This document shows, piece after piece, positions 22,741-33,981 of a stretch of 64,000 bases of DNA. The notes under the pieces were generated by a model. That model ran no database searches and was not told the origin of the DNA. It was given only the letters and a program-made list of their open reading frames with translations. Position 1 is the stretch's first letter. Every line of letters starts with the position of its first letter. The stretch lies in the NCBI RefSeq assembly GCF_900496995.4, contig NC_044012.1, positions 23,908,759 through 23,972,758 on the forward strand. The letters are read 5' to 3'. Source of the DNA: Aquila chrysaetos chrysaetos. Taxonomy: Eukaryota > Chordata > Aves > Accipitriformes > Accipitridae. The translations under genes were made by a program, and so were the position numbers.

Positions 22741-23929
22741 CCGGTCCCCCACGTGTTCGTGTAGTTCCATGGTTTTTTGGTGTCTTTTGCACTTTGGGAC
22801 TCTTGCACCTCTGTTAAGGCATTCAGTTGGAGATACAGTCAGGGTGACTCTGAATCATCAGCAATTCACACTAAATAATTTATTTCACAACCAGAGATAT
22901 TTTTGAGATGGAATTCTTAAGGAATCTAATTCTGCTTTGTGGTTCACTCCTATCCAGAAGGTAGTTCTGGTAGAAGTTAGGCGGTATGCGCAGTCTTGCT
23001 AGAAATGAAGCATAACCCCAGAGCATTTTGGCTTTTTTTTTTTAGGAAACTAAAGCACATAAATTTTGATAACAACATTGTTATTGCATTTAATAAGCTA
23101 GTTTCTTACATAGGTTAGATGGACTTCTGTCTTTTTCTATCTACACCCCAGAAGAATTAAGTTTAATTCCCTACCCGGTCACGTTGCCAATGCAATGGGT
23201 GTAGCTGTAGCACAAGAGCAGGTATCATCATTTCCATCAAGGGTCACTTTCTCTGTTTAGGGCTTTGCTTGCTGTAAACTTAAGGCAGGTGGAAACACTC
23301 CTGCTGCTCCTCCAGGTGACTTTATAACTTCTGGTGGTTTGCCCTTACCAGGTGATTGTGGGAAGGGTGGTGGGCAGGGCCCGGGGTATGTGAGCCACAG
23401 CCTCTACTCAGGGAGCTTATTGTATTCCTGGGTTTCTCTGGTGTTGGTGTTCAGCTCTTCCTTGAGTCTTTTGCACCTTTTGAGCTGGCTCAGCCTGCTG
23501 GGAAGAGGTGTCTGTCTAAGGTAACAGCTTCAGGACCACTCAAGGTTCAGCAGCATGTGTAGTAGAAAGTAACGCTTGCATGCAGCTTTTTTTTTTTTTA
23601 ATCAGTAATTTTGTTTTGAGTGTTCAGTGGTGAAAAGATGATTTAATAGTGTGCATTATTTTTCTGAAATTCTTGATGCGTTGTGTTTTCCTGGAGTTCC
23701 TGACTTTATTGAAAACAGAACCTTGTATTTTTCACCAGTTTTGCTGTGTACTGTGTAAGTTGCTGATATTATCTCTCTTAATAGGACCTATGGTGACAGC
23801 ATTTAGCAGGGGTTAGGGCGAGTCTCTTGTATGCATCTGTATATGGAGTTTTAGTATTTCTTGAGAAAGCAGCAGGGACCTAAGGCACAGTGTCTTTCAG
23901 GGTCTGGGATGTCTCATTGCTTTTCCTGG
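22741..23929. other. No gene recognised
   Basis: Ordinary composition with short frames and a few T homopolymers. No repeat identified by eye. Confidence 0.4.
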
Positions 23930-24530
23930 TGTCCTGGTTTCAGCTGGGATAGAGTTAATTGTCTTCCTAGTAGCTGGTACAGTGCTATGTTTTGAGTTCA
24001 GTATATGAAGAACGTTGGTAACACTGATGTTTTCAGTTGCTGCTAGAGTAGTGTTTAGTCTAAAGTCAAGGATTTTTCAGCTTCTCAAGCCCAGCCAGTG
24101 AGAAAGCTGGAGGGGCACAAGAAGTTGGCACAGGACAGAGCCAAGGCAGCTGACCCAAACTGGCCAACGGGGTATTCCATACCATGGGACGTCCCATCTA
24201 GTATAGGAACTGGGGGGAGTGGGGGGGGGGGGAATCGCCGCTCGGGGACTAACTGGGTGTCGATTGGTGGGTGGTGAGCAATTGCACTGCGCATCATTTG
24301 TACATTCCAATCCTTTTATTACTACTGTCGTCATTTTATTAGTGTCATCATTATAATTATTAGTTTCTTTTTTTCTGTTCTATTAAACTTTTCTGTTCTG
24401 TTAAACCCTTATTCTCTCAACCCACAAGTTTTACTTCTTTTCCTGATTTTCTCCCCCATCCCACTGGGTGGGGGGGAGTGAGTGAGCGGCTGTGTGGTGC
24501 TTAGTTGCTGTCTGGGGTTAAACCACGACA
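23930..24530 (+). mobile_element. Solo LTR, family 1
   Basis: It runs from TGTCCTGGTTTCAGCTGGGA to GGGTTAAACCACGACA. The five bases in front are CCTGG and the five behind are CCTGA, a 5-bp target duplication with one change. No internal sequence remains. Confidence 0.92.
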
Positions 24531-24900
24531 CCTGATCGCTTATGAGAGTGCCATGTCCCTAGAACCTTTGCAGCTTGTGGCAGGCCCCTTGTAGATTATA
24601 AACCTTAGGACTTGACTTTATTTTGTGGGTATGGAGCAGAGCTCAGTGTCTGCGAAGTTGTAAGTTAGGAGGTGCCCACAGAATTCAGGATGTGGCTCAG
24701 AAGAGCAGCCCCTGAGAAGTAGTCGGTGAAGGGGGTTCAGGGGTGCAAATACAGGGCAGGAGGTGTCAGGAAGCAGTGGGGTTCCTTTCCTGGCAGTTCA
24801 GAAGAAGAAAAGGGGTTTCTAAAGATATGGGACTGCTGGGGAAAGGGAGGGAGGGTTCATCAGCCGTTCTCAGATCAGTTTTGCAGTTGGATTTGGATGC
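24531..24900. other. No gene recognised
   Basis: Short stretch between a solo LTR and a CR1 3' end. Nothing recognisable. Confidence 0.45.
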
Positions 24901-25252
24901 CATAGAATCATAGAATGGTTTGGGTTGGAAAGGACCATGCACCTAGTTCCACCCCCCCGTGCAATGGGTGGGGATGGCTTCCACCAGACCAGGTTCCTCA
25001 AAGCCCCATCCAACCTGGCCTTGAATGCTTCTAGGGAGGGGGGATCCACAACTTCTCTGGGCAACCCATTGCAGTGCCTCACCACCCTCGTAGTGAGGAA
25101 CTTCTTCCTTGCACCTAAACTAAATCTACCCTCTTTCAGATTAAAGCCATTACTGCCTTGTCCTATTGCTATACACCCTTGTAAAAAGTCCCTCTCCAGG
25201 TTTCTTACAGGCCCCTTTAGGTACTGTAAGGCTGCTCTAAGGTCTCCTGTGA
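24901..25252 (-). mobile_element. CR1 3' end straddling the outer edge of the palindrome
   Basis: The minus strand ends in the CR1 octamer array at 24901. Sequence identity with the right arm (38.6-38.94 kb) starts inside this element at 25044. A CR1 piece in opposite orientation occupies the matching edge of the right arm. Confidence 0.88.
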
Positions 25253-25365
25253 AGCTGCATGCTGATGAGTGGTCTGAAAACGTGAGGCGGTTGTCGGCTG
25301 GATTGGTGTTGAATAGCAGAGTATTACGTGGCTGCTGGGTTAAGCATTTACCTTTTGTTTTGCAG

Positions 25366-25761
25366 GTGCTGTGTGGGACACCTTTGGAATTGGATGAGCA
25401 TTTGAGGTGAGCTGTGGATTAGCGAGGAGGAGCATGGGGCCGGTGACTTTTCACAAGCGCCATGCTAATTTTGTGTCTCTTGGTATCTCAGGTAGCATGA
25501 GCGATGATGGCTGCAGGGTCTGGCTGTGGAATGAGCAGGTAAGCAAACACTGCGGCACTTGTGAGGAAGGGGGGATTTGGGAAAGTAGTTGGCATTGGCT
25601 GACAGGATGCTTATTGCCTTCACCGGTTTTCTGGTTTAGTTGGTTTGGGGTTTTTTTTGTCTTTATTGCAGATGATGAACAGGAACCTGGTGACTGCAGG
25701 AACATCCCAGTTAGCCCTTCTGGTTTTTGTTGAGGATGGATTCAGACCCTTGGCCCTCTGA
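25366..25761 (+). other. Candidate three-exon mini-gene, present in both arms
   Basis: Three short segments have good splice context: 25366-25406 (after TTTTGTTTTGCAG, before GTGAGC), 25492-25538 (after CTCTTGGTATCTCAG, before GTAAGC), and one from 25672 (after GTCTTTATTGCAG). An ATG in the second segment reads MSDDGCRVWLWNEQ to the donor and stays in frame into the third, which ends at TGA 25759-25761. This gives a spliced frame of 43 codons. The first segment does not join in an open frame, so it would be untranslated. I recognise no family. The mirror copy lies at about 38222-38617 on the minus strand. Confidence 0.3.
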
Positions 25762-27124
25762 AAGCTAAGTTAAGGGACCAGGGCTGGGGAGAGGCTGGGA
25801 GGAAGGGGCAAAGCTGGGAATTGCAGGGAGGGGTTTTAAAGTTAGTGTAGGAGGGCAGGGCTGTCCAGGAACAGTCACCTCTGGGCAGGTAAAGGGAGCA
25901 GGTTGCTTTTCAGCACAAGACAAGCATGTGCTGGGTAGGGCAGTTGCAGCCTGTGTCTGTGGTGGTGTGTAGTTTGTGTAGTCTTCTGTGCCTTAGACCT
26001 TCCTCGGGTCTTGATGTCCTCGTCGCTCTCTGCGCCAGAGGAGCGTGACATGCGCTTCGGGCGCCATCCCTAGGGTCTCGAATGCCCATAGTCATCGACA
26101 TGGTGCCAACTGGGTGCTGCTTTTCTTGTGGTATGAGCTCTAAAGCATGGATCGGTCTCGGAAGGTTCCAGTTGGTCCTCTTCTGCAGCATTCTTCTGGG
26201 CTGCGTTGACAGCTCTGCTCGCTAGCTGTCTGTTTTCTCAGACTGGGACTTCCTCCCTGCATCCTGATGTTCTTAGGTCTTGATGCCAGGCTTCTTGCAC
26301 ATCCATCGTCTCGGTTTTGACCGTACCGCCTTGTAACAGGCTGTTACTTCCGACTCCTCTTCTCTGGGGCTGCTGTAGAGCCTCCTGGCCTCGCAGTTGC
26401 GGCCCCATAGGTCGTCTTGCCTGATAGTGTCTCCTGTCCAGGAGTCATTCTTCTTGCTGGGAGCTTTCTCTCTTTGAAGCACCTTGTTTGTAGCATTCTG
26501 TGTAGCATTGGTCTGTGCATGTGTGCGTTTGGTTTGGAGCTGCTCTGCCCGGGCACGTAGAGTCAGGGGTAGGTGGAGTAGCAATAAGAGTCTACGGGTG
26601 AAATGATGATATGCCTAGACCATTTAGGTGTGGGTTGTACAGTCGTCTGGGATCGAGTAGCCATCGGTGGGTTGTGTGGACAGCCACATCAAAAGTGTTT
26701 TATGGAGACGATTGGAGCCATGTGGCAGGGGCTGTTCAAGGGTAGTGAAGTGGATTTGAATCTCTAAGGTGTTAAGGCTTGCATGCGATGGGCTTAAAGT
26801 TTGGTGTGGGTTTTTTGGTTTGGTTTGATTTTTTTTTTTTTTTTTTTTTGTTTTTAATGGCAGGCTGTAGTTGGACTCCAGATGGTATTCCTAGGTGGAA
26901 TCAAGACCTCTGGAATTGTTAAGCTATTGCTCTGCATCCAGGTGACTTGTTCAATTTTTTTTTTTTTTTTTTTTTTTTTCAGATGGTGAGGGACAAGATG
27001 CATGTCAAAGAGCGATGGAGGAGGGCAGCAGAGTGCTGTTAGAAGGTGGGTCTGTGAGTGGAGTCGGAGGGAAGATGCGGTTGGTGGCTCTATGAGATTG
27101 CCTTGCTTTGCTGCGCTTTGCGTT

Positions 27125-27545
27125 GTTTTGCACTGTATTGCTCTGTGTTTGGTTTTGTCTTGTGTTGTATTGCTCTGTAGTTGTATTGACTGTCACGTGA
27201 GACTGTCTCACATTGCTTGGCCCTGTGTTGTGTTTTGTCTGGCATTGCAGTGCTCTGTACTCGCGTTGACTGCCACCTCAGACTGTCTCGCATTGTATGG
27301 CTCTGTATTGCGAGTTGTATTGCTCTGTACTCGTATTGACTGCCATCTGAGAGTGTCTTGCAGTCTGTGGCTCTGTATTGGTTTTGCATTGCATTGCTCT
27401 GTGCTTGTATTGACTGCCATCTGAGAGTGTCTTGCATTGGCCCCGTGTTGTGTTTTGTCTGGTATGGCAGTGCTCTGAATTGTTCTGTCTTGACTGATAT
27501 AAGAGTACTGCCTTGTATGGCATTATATTTGCATGTGAATTGCAT
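27125..27545 (+). repeat. 70-80-bp tandem repeat (left arm)
   Basis: The phrase GCTCTGTA(C/G)T(C/T)G(T/C)(A/G)TTGACTG recurs at about 27172, 27252, 27322, 27395 and 27472, so the unit length varies from 70 to 80. A mirror copy lies in the right arm. Open frames through it are a consequence of the repeat. Confidence 0.8.
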
Positions 27546-29550
27546 GCCTCTATGTTTGTGTGCGTACTGTATGGCATTGCAGAGACCGCATAGAGGGTTA
27601 AACGATTTTGGGGTCTTTTATGCGAGGAGTCGAGTGGATCGCAATTGGATTGTGAGGTAGCATGGGGTAAGGCAGTAACTGGGCAATGGTGTTCATATTG
27701 TTCATGCGGACGCTTTGTGGCAAGCCTCTAGAAATGGTCAAGGCATTGAGGTCTGAGTAGCAGCGTGTCAGGCCTTGGAGCAGTTGGTAACTTTGGGACA
27801 GCTCTGTGTTTGTGACGCTCTGTTTTTTCAAGTGCCACAGAGGACTCTGACTGTGAGGATGTGTTATTTTTGGAATAGGTGGGAAGCAGGGGAGGGGAGC
27901 TGTGGAGGACTTCTCTCTCAAGGATGAAGTGTCTATTAAAAAGCTTTGTGTGTTGTTTTTGTAGGTGATCACAGGGCACGAGGCGATTGAAGGAACCTTG
28001 CGTTTAGGTGACGTGGCTGCTGTGCAGGTTGGACCGTGACATGTGGCACTGTGAAAGCTAAGTAGCAGGTTGAAAATCCACGGGTGGTGGAGATGGTGTG
28101 TGTTGAAACATTGGTGTAACGGAAGGGTAGTTTGTGGGGAGTTTGGAAGGAGGTTGGGCTCGGGCTGGGGTTTTTGCAGGCAGGGTCATTTCTGAGGCCC
28201 CCGGTGCCGCAGGCACAGGGCCATGGCCTCTTGAGGGCGGTGGGATGGATGAGTTGAGAGTGAGGGCTGGCGTGCGTGTGATCTGAAGGAGTGGTGTGTT
28301 GTGAGTGTGCGTAACCTTGTAGGGTTATATGGTTTAGCCTCTTTATATTTTTTTTCCTTGCAGGTTGGATGTAGAGTCGAGACGTTTTTCAGGCAATTAG
28401 AAAAAATAAAAAATTAGAATTAAAAAAAAACGACCTGGGGGGGGGGAATCCCCTGGCTGGTTGGTTGGTTTGTTTGTTTTTTCCCTGGTCCCGGCTGCTC
28501 CGTGAGGTGATGTTCACTGCTAATGTTCCAATGGGGGTCAGGCTCGGGCTGGGGTTTTTGCAGGCAGGGCGATTTTCTTCATGGCTCCCGGGAACGGCGT
28601 TCCTGTGGAGCGCTCCCCTGGAACGTGGCAATTGCTGGTCAGCGCAGGGAAATATGTTGTTCAGCGGATGGTCTTGGGAAGACAGTGGAGGATTTTGCAG
28701 GCAAAGGGTGTGGGGAGTTGGACTAGGGGGCCAGCATTGTGGAGGACAGGGTTGTGAAGTGCATGGGTGTAACTGTATTTTTCCGTGGTAGGTTTGTAAA
28801 ATCTCTGGGTGGTCTTTGTAGTTTGTGATGTAAAGATATTTTTCAATTTTTATTCTTGTGCCTAGGTGTGAAAGTCGGCAGTCCGTCAAGATGAGGGGAG
28901 CTCACTCGTTTTCTGGCCGGGAATAGGGATCGTGGAGGTAATGTCACATCGGGGAGGAAAACTCCTTGACATGAAGTGATAGATGTAATGGGAGCGAGGA
29001 ATGAGGAGAAGACCGCTACGCAGAGAATCGCAGGCACTGAATAGTGGCAATTCTTCTTAAGGTAATGCTCAATTTGTGGAGTTTAAGTGTATTTGTAAAA
29101 ATAATGATTAAAAGGGGAATAAATGTAATAGCGGCCAATATCTGACCGGTGAGGCCGTAACTATTTTCTATACGTTGTAGTAAAAGTACGTTGCAGAATT
29201 GAACTGTAAATCCTGACATAGCTGAATGTACTTGGAGCCAGTAATGGACCTAATGAAACAATAAAAATAAAATGGAAAAAAAGACAGGCAATTAGGCGTC
29301 CCTGTGAGAATCGCGGCATTAACGGCAATCGCAAAGGCACGTACGGAGCCAAGCGTGTGTGTTTAGTGCCCGGAGGTCAAACTTAGCTGCTGTAAGTAAG
29401 TGAAAGCGTCCATTAGAATTAGGCATCCGAGGGAGAGCTGTAGATACCTAGAGGTAAATGCAGCTGCGGACGGGTTAATAGAAAGGGTGCGCATCGCCGG
29501 CTCTAGTAATTGCGTAGCTTTCAGATTTGCTCGGTAGCTGCGTAACTCTG

Positions 29551-30002
29551 AGAGGGGCTCGGGCGCTGTGGAACGTCTCTGAAAGGGGCTCGGGTCAGTG
29601 TGTAGCCCTCAAATGGGCTCGGGCGCCGTGGAACGTCTCTGAAAGGGGCTCGGGTCAGTGTGTAGCCCTCAAATGGGCTCGGGCGCTGTGGAACGTCTCT
29701 GAAAGGGGCTCGGGTCAGTGTGTAGCCCTCAAATGGGCTCGGGCGCCGTGGAACGTCTCTGAAAGGGGCTCGGGTCAGTGTGTAGCCCTCAAATGGGCTC
29801 GGGCGCTGTGGAACGTCTCTGAAAGGGGCTCGGGTCAGTGTGTAGCCCTCAAATGGGCTCGGGCGCCGTGGAACGTCTCTGAAAGGGGCTCGGGTCAGTG
29901 TGTAGCCCTCAAATGGGCTCGGGCGCTGTGGAACGTCTCTGAAAGGGGCTCGGGTCAGTGTGTAGCCCTCAAATGGGCTCGGGCGCTGTGGAACGTCTCT
30001 GG
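29551..30002 (+). repeat. 60-bp minisatellite, eight GTGGAACGTCTCT units (left arm)
   Basis: The exact 60-base unit is GAAAGGGGCTCGGGTCAGTG + TGTAGCCCTCAAATGGGCTC + GGGCG(C/T)(C/T)GTGGAACGTCTCT. One variable base (CCGTG or CTGTG) gives the order T C T C T C T T. Because 60 is divisible by 3 and the unit has no stop in two frames, both strands carry long frames with 20-residue repeats (ERGSGQCVALKWARA-WNVS on plus; RDVP-RPSPFEGYTLTRAPF on minus). There is no independent sign of translation. Confidence 0.95.
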
Positions 30003-30639
30003 AATGGGCTCGGGCACGTGTAACCCCGAAAAGGGCTCGGTCACTGTGTCTGTAACATCCGCTTGCCTCTCTGCGCCTTCCCGCGGCAGAGCTGGCATCG
30101 AAGGTTCCGGTTCCCAAGACATCAGGGACGGACGGGCACCTGATGCGGCCCCTGACGCTGGCAGTGTGGCACGGGAGGAGAGCGGAGCCGTGTCAGGCTG
30201 CTGGGGAAAAGGCGAGTCCGGAACGTGGCCCTCGGGCTGGGGGAAAGAAGAGGGATGGGCGTATACTTTTTGTGGGTATTGCTGTTTTTCTTCAACTTGC
30301 TGATGTAACTGAATCAGCATGGCAGGTTGGAGCACAAAGCACAGAGCAACAAGGTTAGTGGAGCGAAGATGTCAGAATGGGGACGGTTTACTGTTGGTTA
30401 GGGTATTTGTCAGCATCTGGTGGACTTGGTTTGATTTTGTTGCTGCAGGGCACAGCAGGGAGGCAGATGCCAAAGGGAGACGGTGAGCAGAGGGCCATAA
30501 GAAGGGGAGTCGGCACGTGGCTGGGGTGGCGTTTCTTCCCCCACCCCATCTCTTGTGCTGCCCCGCCCCCCCGCCATGCCCCACTCTGTGGCTGAGTCAC
30601 TTGCCCCTGCCCCACGCGTGTCCATGGGGGGCATGGCTG

Positions 30640-31990
30640 CTGCTCCACCACTCCACAAATGTCCACAGTGTGTCTCTTCCAGCCTCCCCTGTGTCCGTGG
30701 GTGTGTTTCTTTCCCCTGGCTATGTGTGTGGGAGTGTCTGTTATCCCCCTTCCTGTATCTGTGGGTGTCTCTCCCCATGCTGCATGTCCATAGGTGTCTC
30801 TTGCCCCTTCTCCTGCATGTCCATGGGTGTTCCCCCCCCCCCCCCATGTCTGTGGGTATTTCTCTTTCCCTCCCCATTTCTGCATCACTGTTTCTTCTGT
30901 TCCTTGTATCCATTTCTCTGTCTCTCCCCTCCCTGTGTCTGTCTGTGTGTGTTTGTCTTTCCTTGCCCCTTGATGTCTGTTTGTCTGTCTCCAGATGCTG
31001 CCCTCCTCACCTTTGGTGTCCTTCTCTTCCACATGCCTCCCTCCAGCCCTTGGTGTCTCTGTCTCCCCCACGCCTTCCCCCCCAACTCCTGGTGTCTGTC
31101 TCTCTCCCCCTTCCCTCCATCTGCTGTGTCCATCTTTTCTCCATAGTCCTCCCACCCCTGTCCCCCATGCCCCCCTGCCCTGTCCCATTACCCTTTCCTC
31201 TCCACGATCCCCCTACCCTGGGTGTCTGTTGCTCCTTCGCACCCCCACCCATGTCAATCCCCCTGGTGTCTGTGTTTCCCCACCCACCCACTGTGACAGT
31301 CTCTTGCTTCAGTCTGCCACTTTTACCCAGTCAAGGTTTTTCCCTAAAGCATACCACCCACATCACCTGCCCTCCTTTCTTATCCCCCCATCCTCCCCCT
31401 GTCTCCCCCCATCCATCCCACCCCAACCCCACACACCCCCTCCATAACCCCTCTGCCTCCAGACTCCTGGACCTCTGCCAACCACTCCCCCCAGTGTCCA
31501 TGTCTCCCTGATGGCCCCCCAACTTAGTGACTGTTTCTCCCTTGTGCCCCCTTGCTACCCTCCCCCCATGTCTGTGCCTCCCCTACAGCCCCCTCACTCT
31601 CCTCAGCCCCTGTTTTCTGTGTTTTCCCCACCCACCTGCTCACCCATTGCCCGCCCCCCTCCGGTGTCCATCTCACCCCCTCCATATGTCCGTATGCATG
31701 TCCGTGTTTTGCTCCTGTCTGCTCCCTTTACCCCTGTGAGGTTTTTTTTTTTTTACCTATGTAGATTCTTCTGGACAGCATTCCACTCACATCCCCTGCT
31801 GTCCTATCTTGTACCCTCCCCTTTTCCCCTCAACCCCCCCTGTTATATTCTGTACCACCCCCCCAATAACCCCTCTGCCTCCAGACCCCTGGGGTGCTGC
31901 TTATACCCTGAGCCTGCCTATTGCCCTCCCCCCCCCAAACTCTGACACCCCCTCCTACTTCCCTGCACTTCATTCCCACCCCATTCTCTT
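30640..31990 (+). repeat. Pyrimidine-rich tract in the palindrome spacer
   Basis: About 1.35 kb is strongly C/T-rich on the plus strand, with repeated CCATGGGTGT and GTGTCTGTC phrases in its first half. Its second half contains two copies of a larger unit; for example ATAACCCCTCTGCCTCCAGAC recurs at 31444 and 31866, 422 bases apart. Long Pro/Ser/Cys frames here are low complexity. Such a strand bias could form triplex or i-motif structures, which is inference. Confidence 0.75.
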
Positions 31991-31998
31991 TCCTCCTG

Positions 31999-32533
31999 TG
32001 TTCTGGTTTTGTGCTGAAAACAGTGTTAGTAATACAGGCATGTGTTAGTTATTGCTGAGTGGTGCTTGCAGAGAGTCAAGGGCTGCTCTCCTCATTCTGC
32101 CTGACCAGCAAACAGGCTGGGGCTGAACAAGGAGCTGGGAAGGGAAACACAGCTGGGACAGCTGACCCCAGTGGACCTAAGGGATTTTTCAGACCGTGTG
32201 ACATCATGCTCAGCAATAAAATTGGGGCTAGAGCGTGGTGGTGGGGTGCTGCTTGGGCATTGGTCAGTTGGTGGTAAGCAGTTTTCATTTCCATCACTTG
32301 TCTGTCTTGGGTTTTATTTTTCTCTGTTGGGTTGGGTTTTTTTTTTTTTTTTGTGCTTTTCCTTACAATTTATTATCATTGTTGTTATTCCTTTTTAATT
32401 ATTAAACTGTTTTTATCTCAAATCATGAGTTTTCTCACTTTCACCCTTCCAATTCTCTCCCCCATCCTGCTGGTGGAGGAGTAAGTGAGCGGTTGTGTGG
32501 TACTTCATCACTGGTTGGGATTAAACCACAACA
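31999..32533 (+). mobile_element. Solo LTR, family 1 variant, in the spacer
   Basis: It starts TGTTCTGGTTTTGTGCTGAAAAC and ends GGGATTAAACCACAACA. The middle follows family 1 (GACATCATGCTCAGCAATAAAATTGGGG...). No clear target duplication. It is present only once, so it entered the spacer or was never part of the arms. Confidence 0.85.
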
Positions 32534-33401
32534 CAAGCCTAGCTAATGCTTTAGGCTCTCCATGTTATTGTTGCCATCCTTGTCTTCATTGCTGCTTTAT
32601 AGCGCCTTTTGCTCTGTAAGCAGCAGTACATGGGCCATGCAAGCATACCTGTCTCCCAACAGCATGGAAGTAACTTGGCCAAGAGCAAAACAGCCACAGC
32701 ACAATATCTACAGCAATTCTGCCTCTCGAGGGACCCAGCAAGACCCCTTTCTCTTTCCTCTTATTCTGTCTAGTTAGGCTGGAAAGTACAGTTGTTGCAG
32801 AAACTGCTACACCCTATGCCTCCTTCTCAGGTTGTCAGCTTGGCCCTATCTGTGTACAGGCTGCCAAGGTCATTGACTGCGTGGGACACAGACACCCTGG
32901 AGAGCTTTACACCAAGTCATTCCTTTGCCCTTGGGCAGCAGCGGTTCTGCTGCTGCTACAGGCAGCTGCTTTCTCAAGGGCAAGGGGCTGGGATGAAAAG
33001 AGGCTGCTGTGTGCTCCAGTCAGAATAACACACTGTTCCCTGGGGACTCGGTGCAGGAAAAGCCAAGGTACTTTCTGCACTGCCAGGGGCTCTTCACAAG
33101 GGAACCATGTTCTGGTGTCAGTCACAGGCAGCCACATATCACTGTGCGCAGCTTTTTGGCAGGTGTCTTGCATGTTCAAGTAGAGGCATATTTCTTGCCT
33201 TGCAGTCTTAATGCCAAAAGAGTCAGGGGTTCAAGTCACAGAAGCCTTTTGTTATCAAAGCAAGATGACAGCTAGATTTCAACCAACACTGTATTTCAAC
33301 TGTGTTGCTAGCTGAAAACAGCTTGCAGGCCAGGAGAGCTTTAGAGGATTTGATTTAAAGAAACAGTGTTGAAGTGTTTGTGGCCTAATTTGCCTCCATA
33401 A
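32534..33401. other. Unique part of the palindrome spacer
   Basis: Ordinary composition, short frames only, no recognised repeat or gene. Confidence 0.5.
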
Positions 33402-33981
33402 GAGTGGGGCATGGCGGGGGGGGCGGGGCAGCACAAGAGATGGGGTGGGGGAAGAAACGCCACCCCAGCCACGTGCCGACTCCCCTTCTTATGGTGCTCT
33501 GCTCACCACCTCCCTTCGGCATCAGCCTCCCTGCTGTGCGCCTGCAGCAACAAAATCAAGCCAAGTCAACCAGCTGCTGGCAAATACCCTAACCAACAGT
33601 AAACCGTCCCCCGACTTCTTCGCTCCACTAACCTTGTTGATCTGTGCTCTGCGCTCCAACCTGCCACACTGAATCAGTTACATCCGCGAGTTGAAGAAGA
33701 GCCATACCCACCAGAAGCATACGCCCATCCCTCTTCTTTCCCCCAGCCCGAGGGCCACGTTCCGGACTCGCCTTTTCCCCAGCAGCCTGACACGGCTCCG
33801 CTCTCCTCCCGTGCCACACTGCCAGCGTCAGGGGCCGCATCAGGTGCCCGTCCGTCCCTGATGTCTTGGGAACCGGAACCTTCGATGCCAGCTCTGCCGC
33901 GGGAAGGCGCAGAGAGGCAAGCGGATGTTACAGACACAGTGACCGAGCCCTTTTCGGGGTTACACGTGCCCGAGCCCATTC

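Larger units (their letters stand above)
25044..30586 (+). repeat. Left arm of a large palindrome
   Basis: Its reverse complement matches 33402-38939 end to end; paired coordinates add up to about 63,983-63,988 throughout. Outside two divergent parts I found roughly one difference per 200-300 bases by eye. The arm contains part of a CR1, two T homopolymers, a tandem repeat of 70-80 bp (27.1-27.5 kb) and a 60-bp minisatellite (29.55-30.0 kb). No long protein-like gene is present. Confidence 0.97.

Noticed and set aside
28389-28889. 166-residue minus-strand frame in the palindrome arm (mirrored in the right arm)
   Set aside because: Low-complexity composition, no recognisable domain. Identity between arms reflects arm homogenisation, not selection on a protein.
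29551-30002. CRISPR-like repeat array
   Set aside because: The 60-bp units are contiguous with no unique spacers, and this is a bird genome.
29521-30303. 198- and 258-residue frames treated as genes
   Set aside because: A stop-free 60-bp unit repeated eight times opens these frames automatically. There is no promoter, splice or conservation evidence. Kept only as a finding.
30555-31511. 318-residue Pro/Ser/Cys-rich frame in the palindrome spacer
   Set aside because: It is a translation of a pyrimidine-rich repeat; neighbouring frames are equally open and no domain is present.
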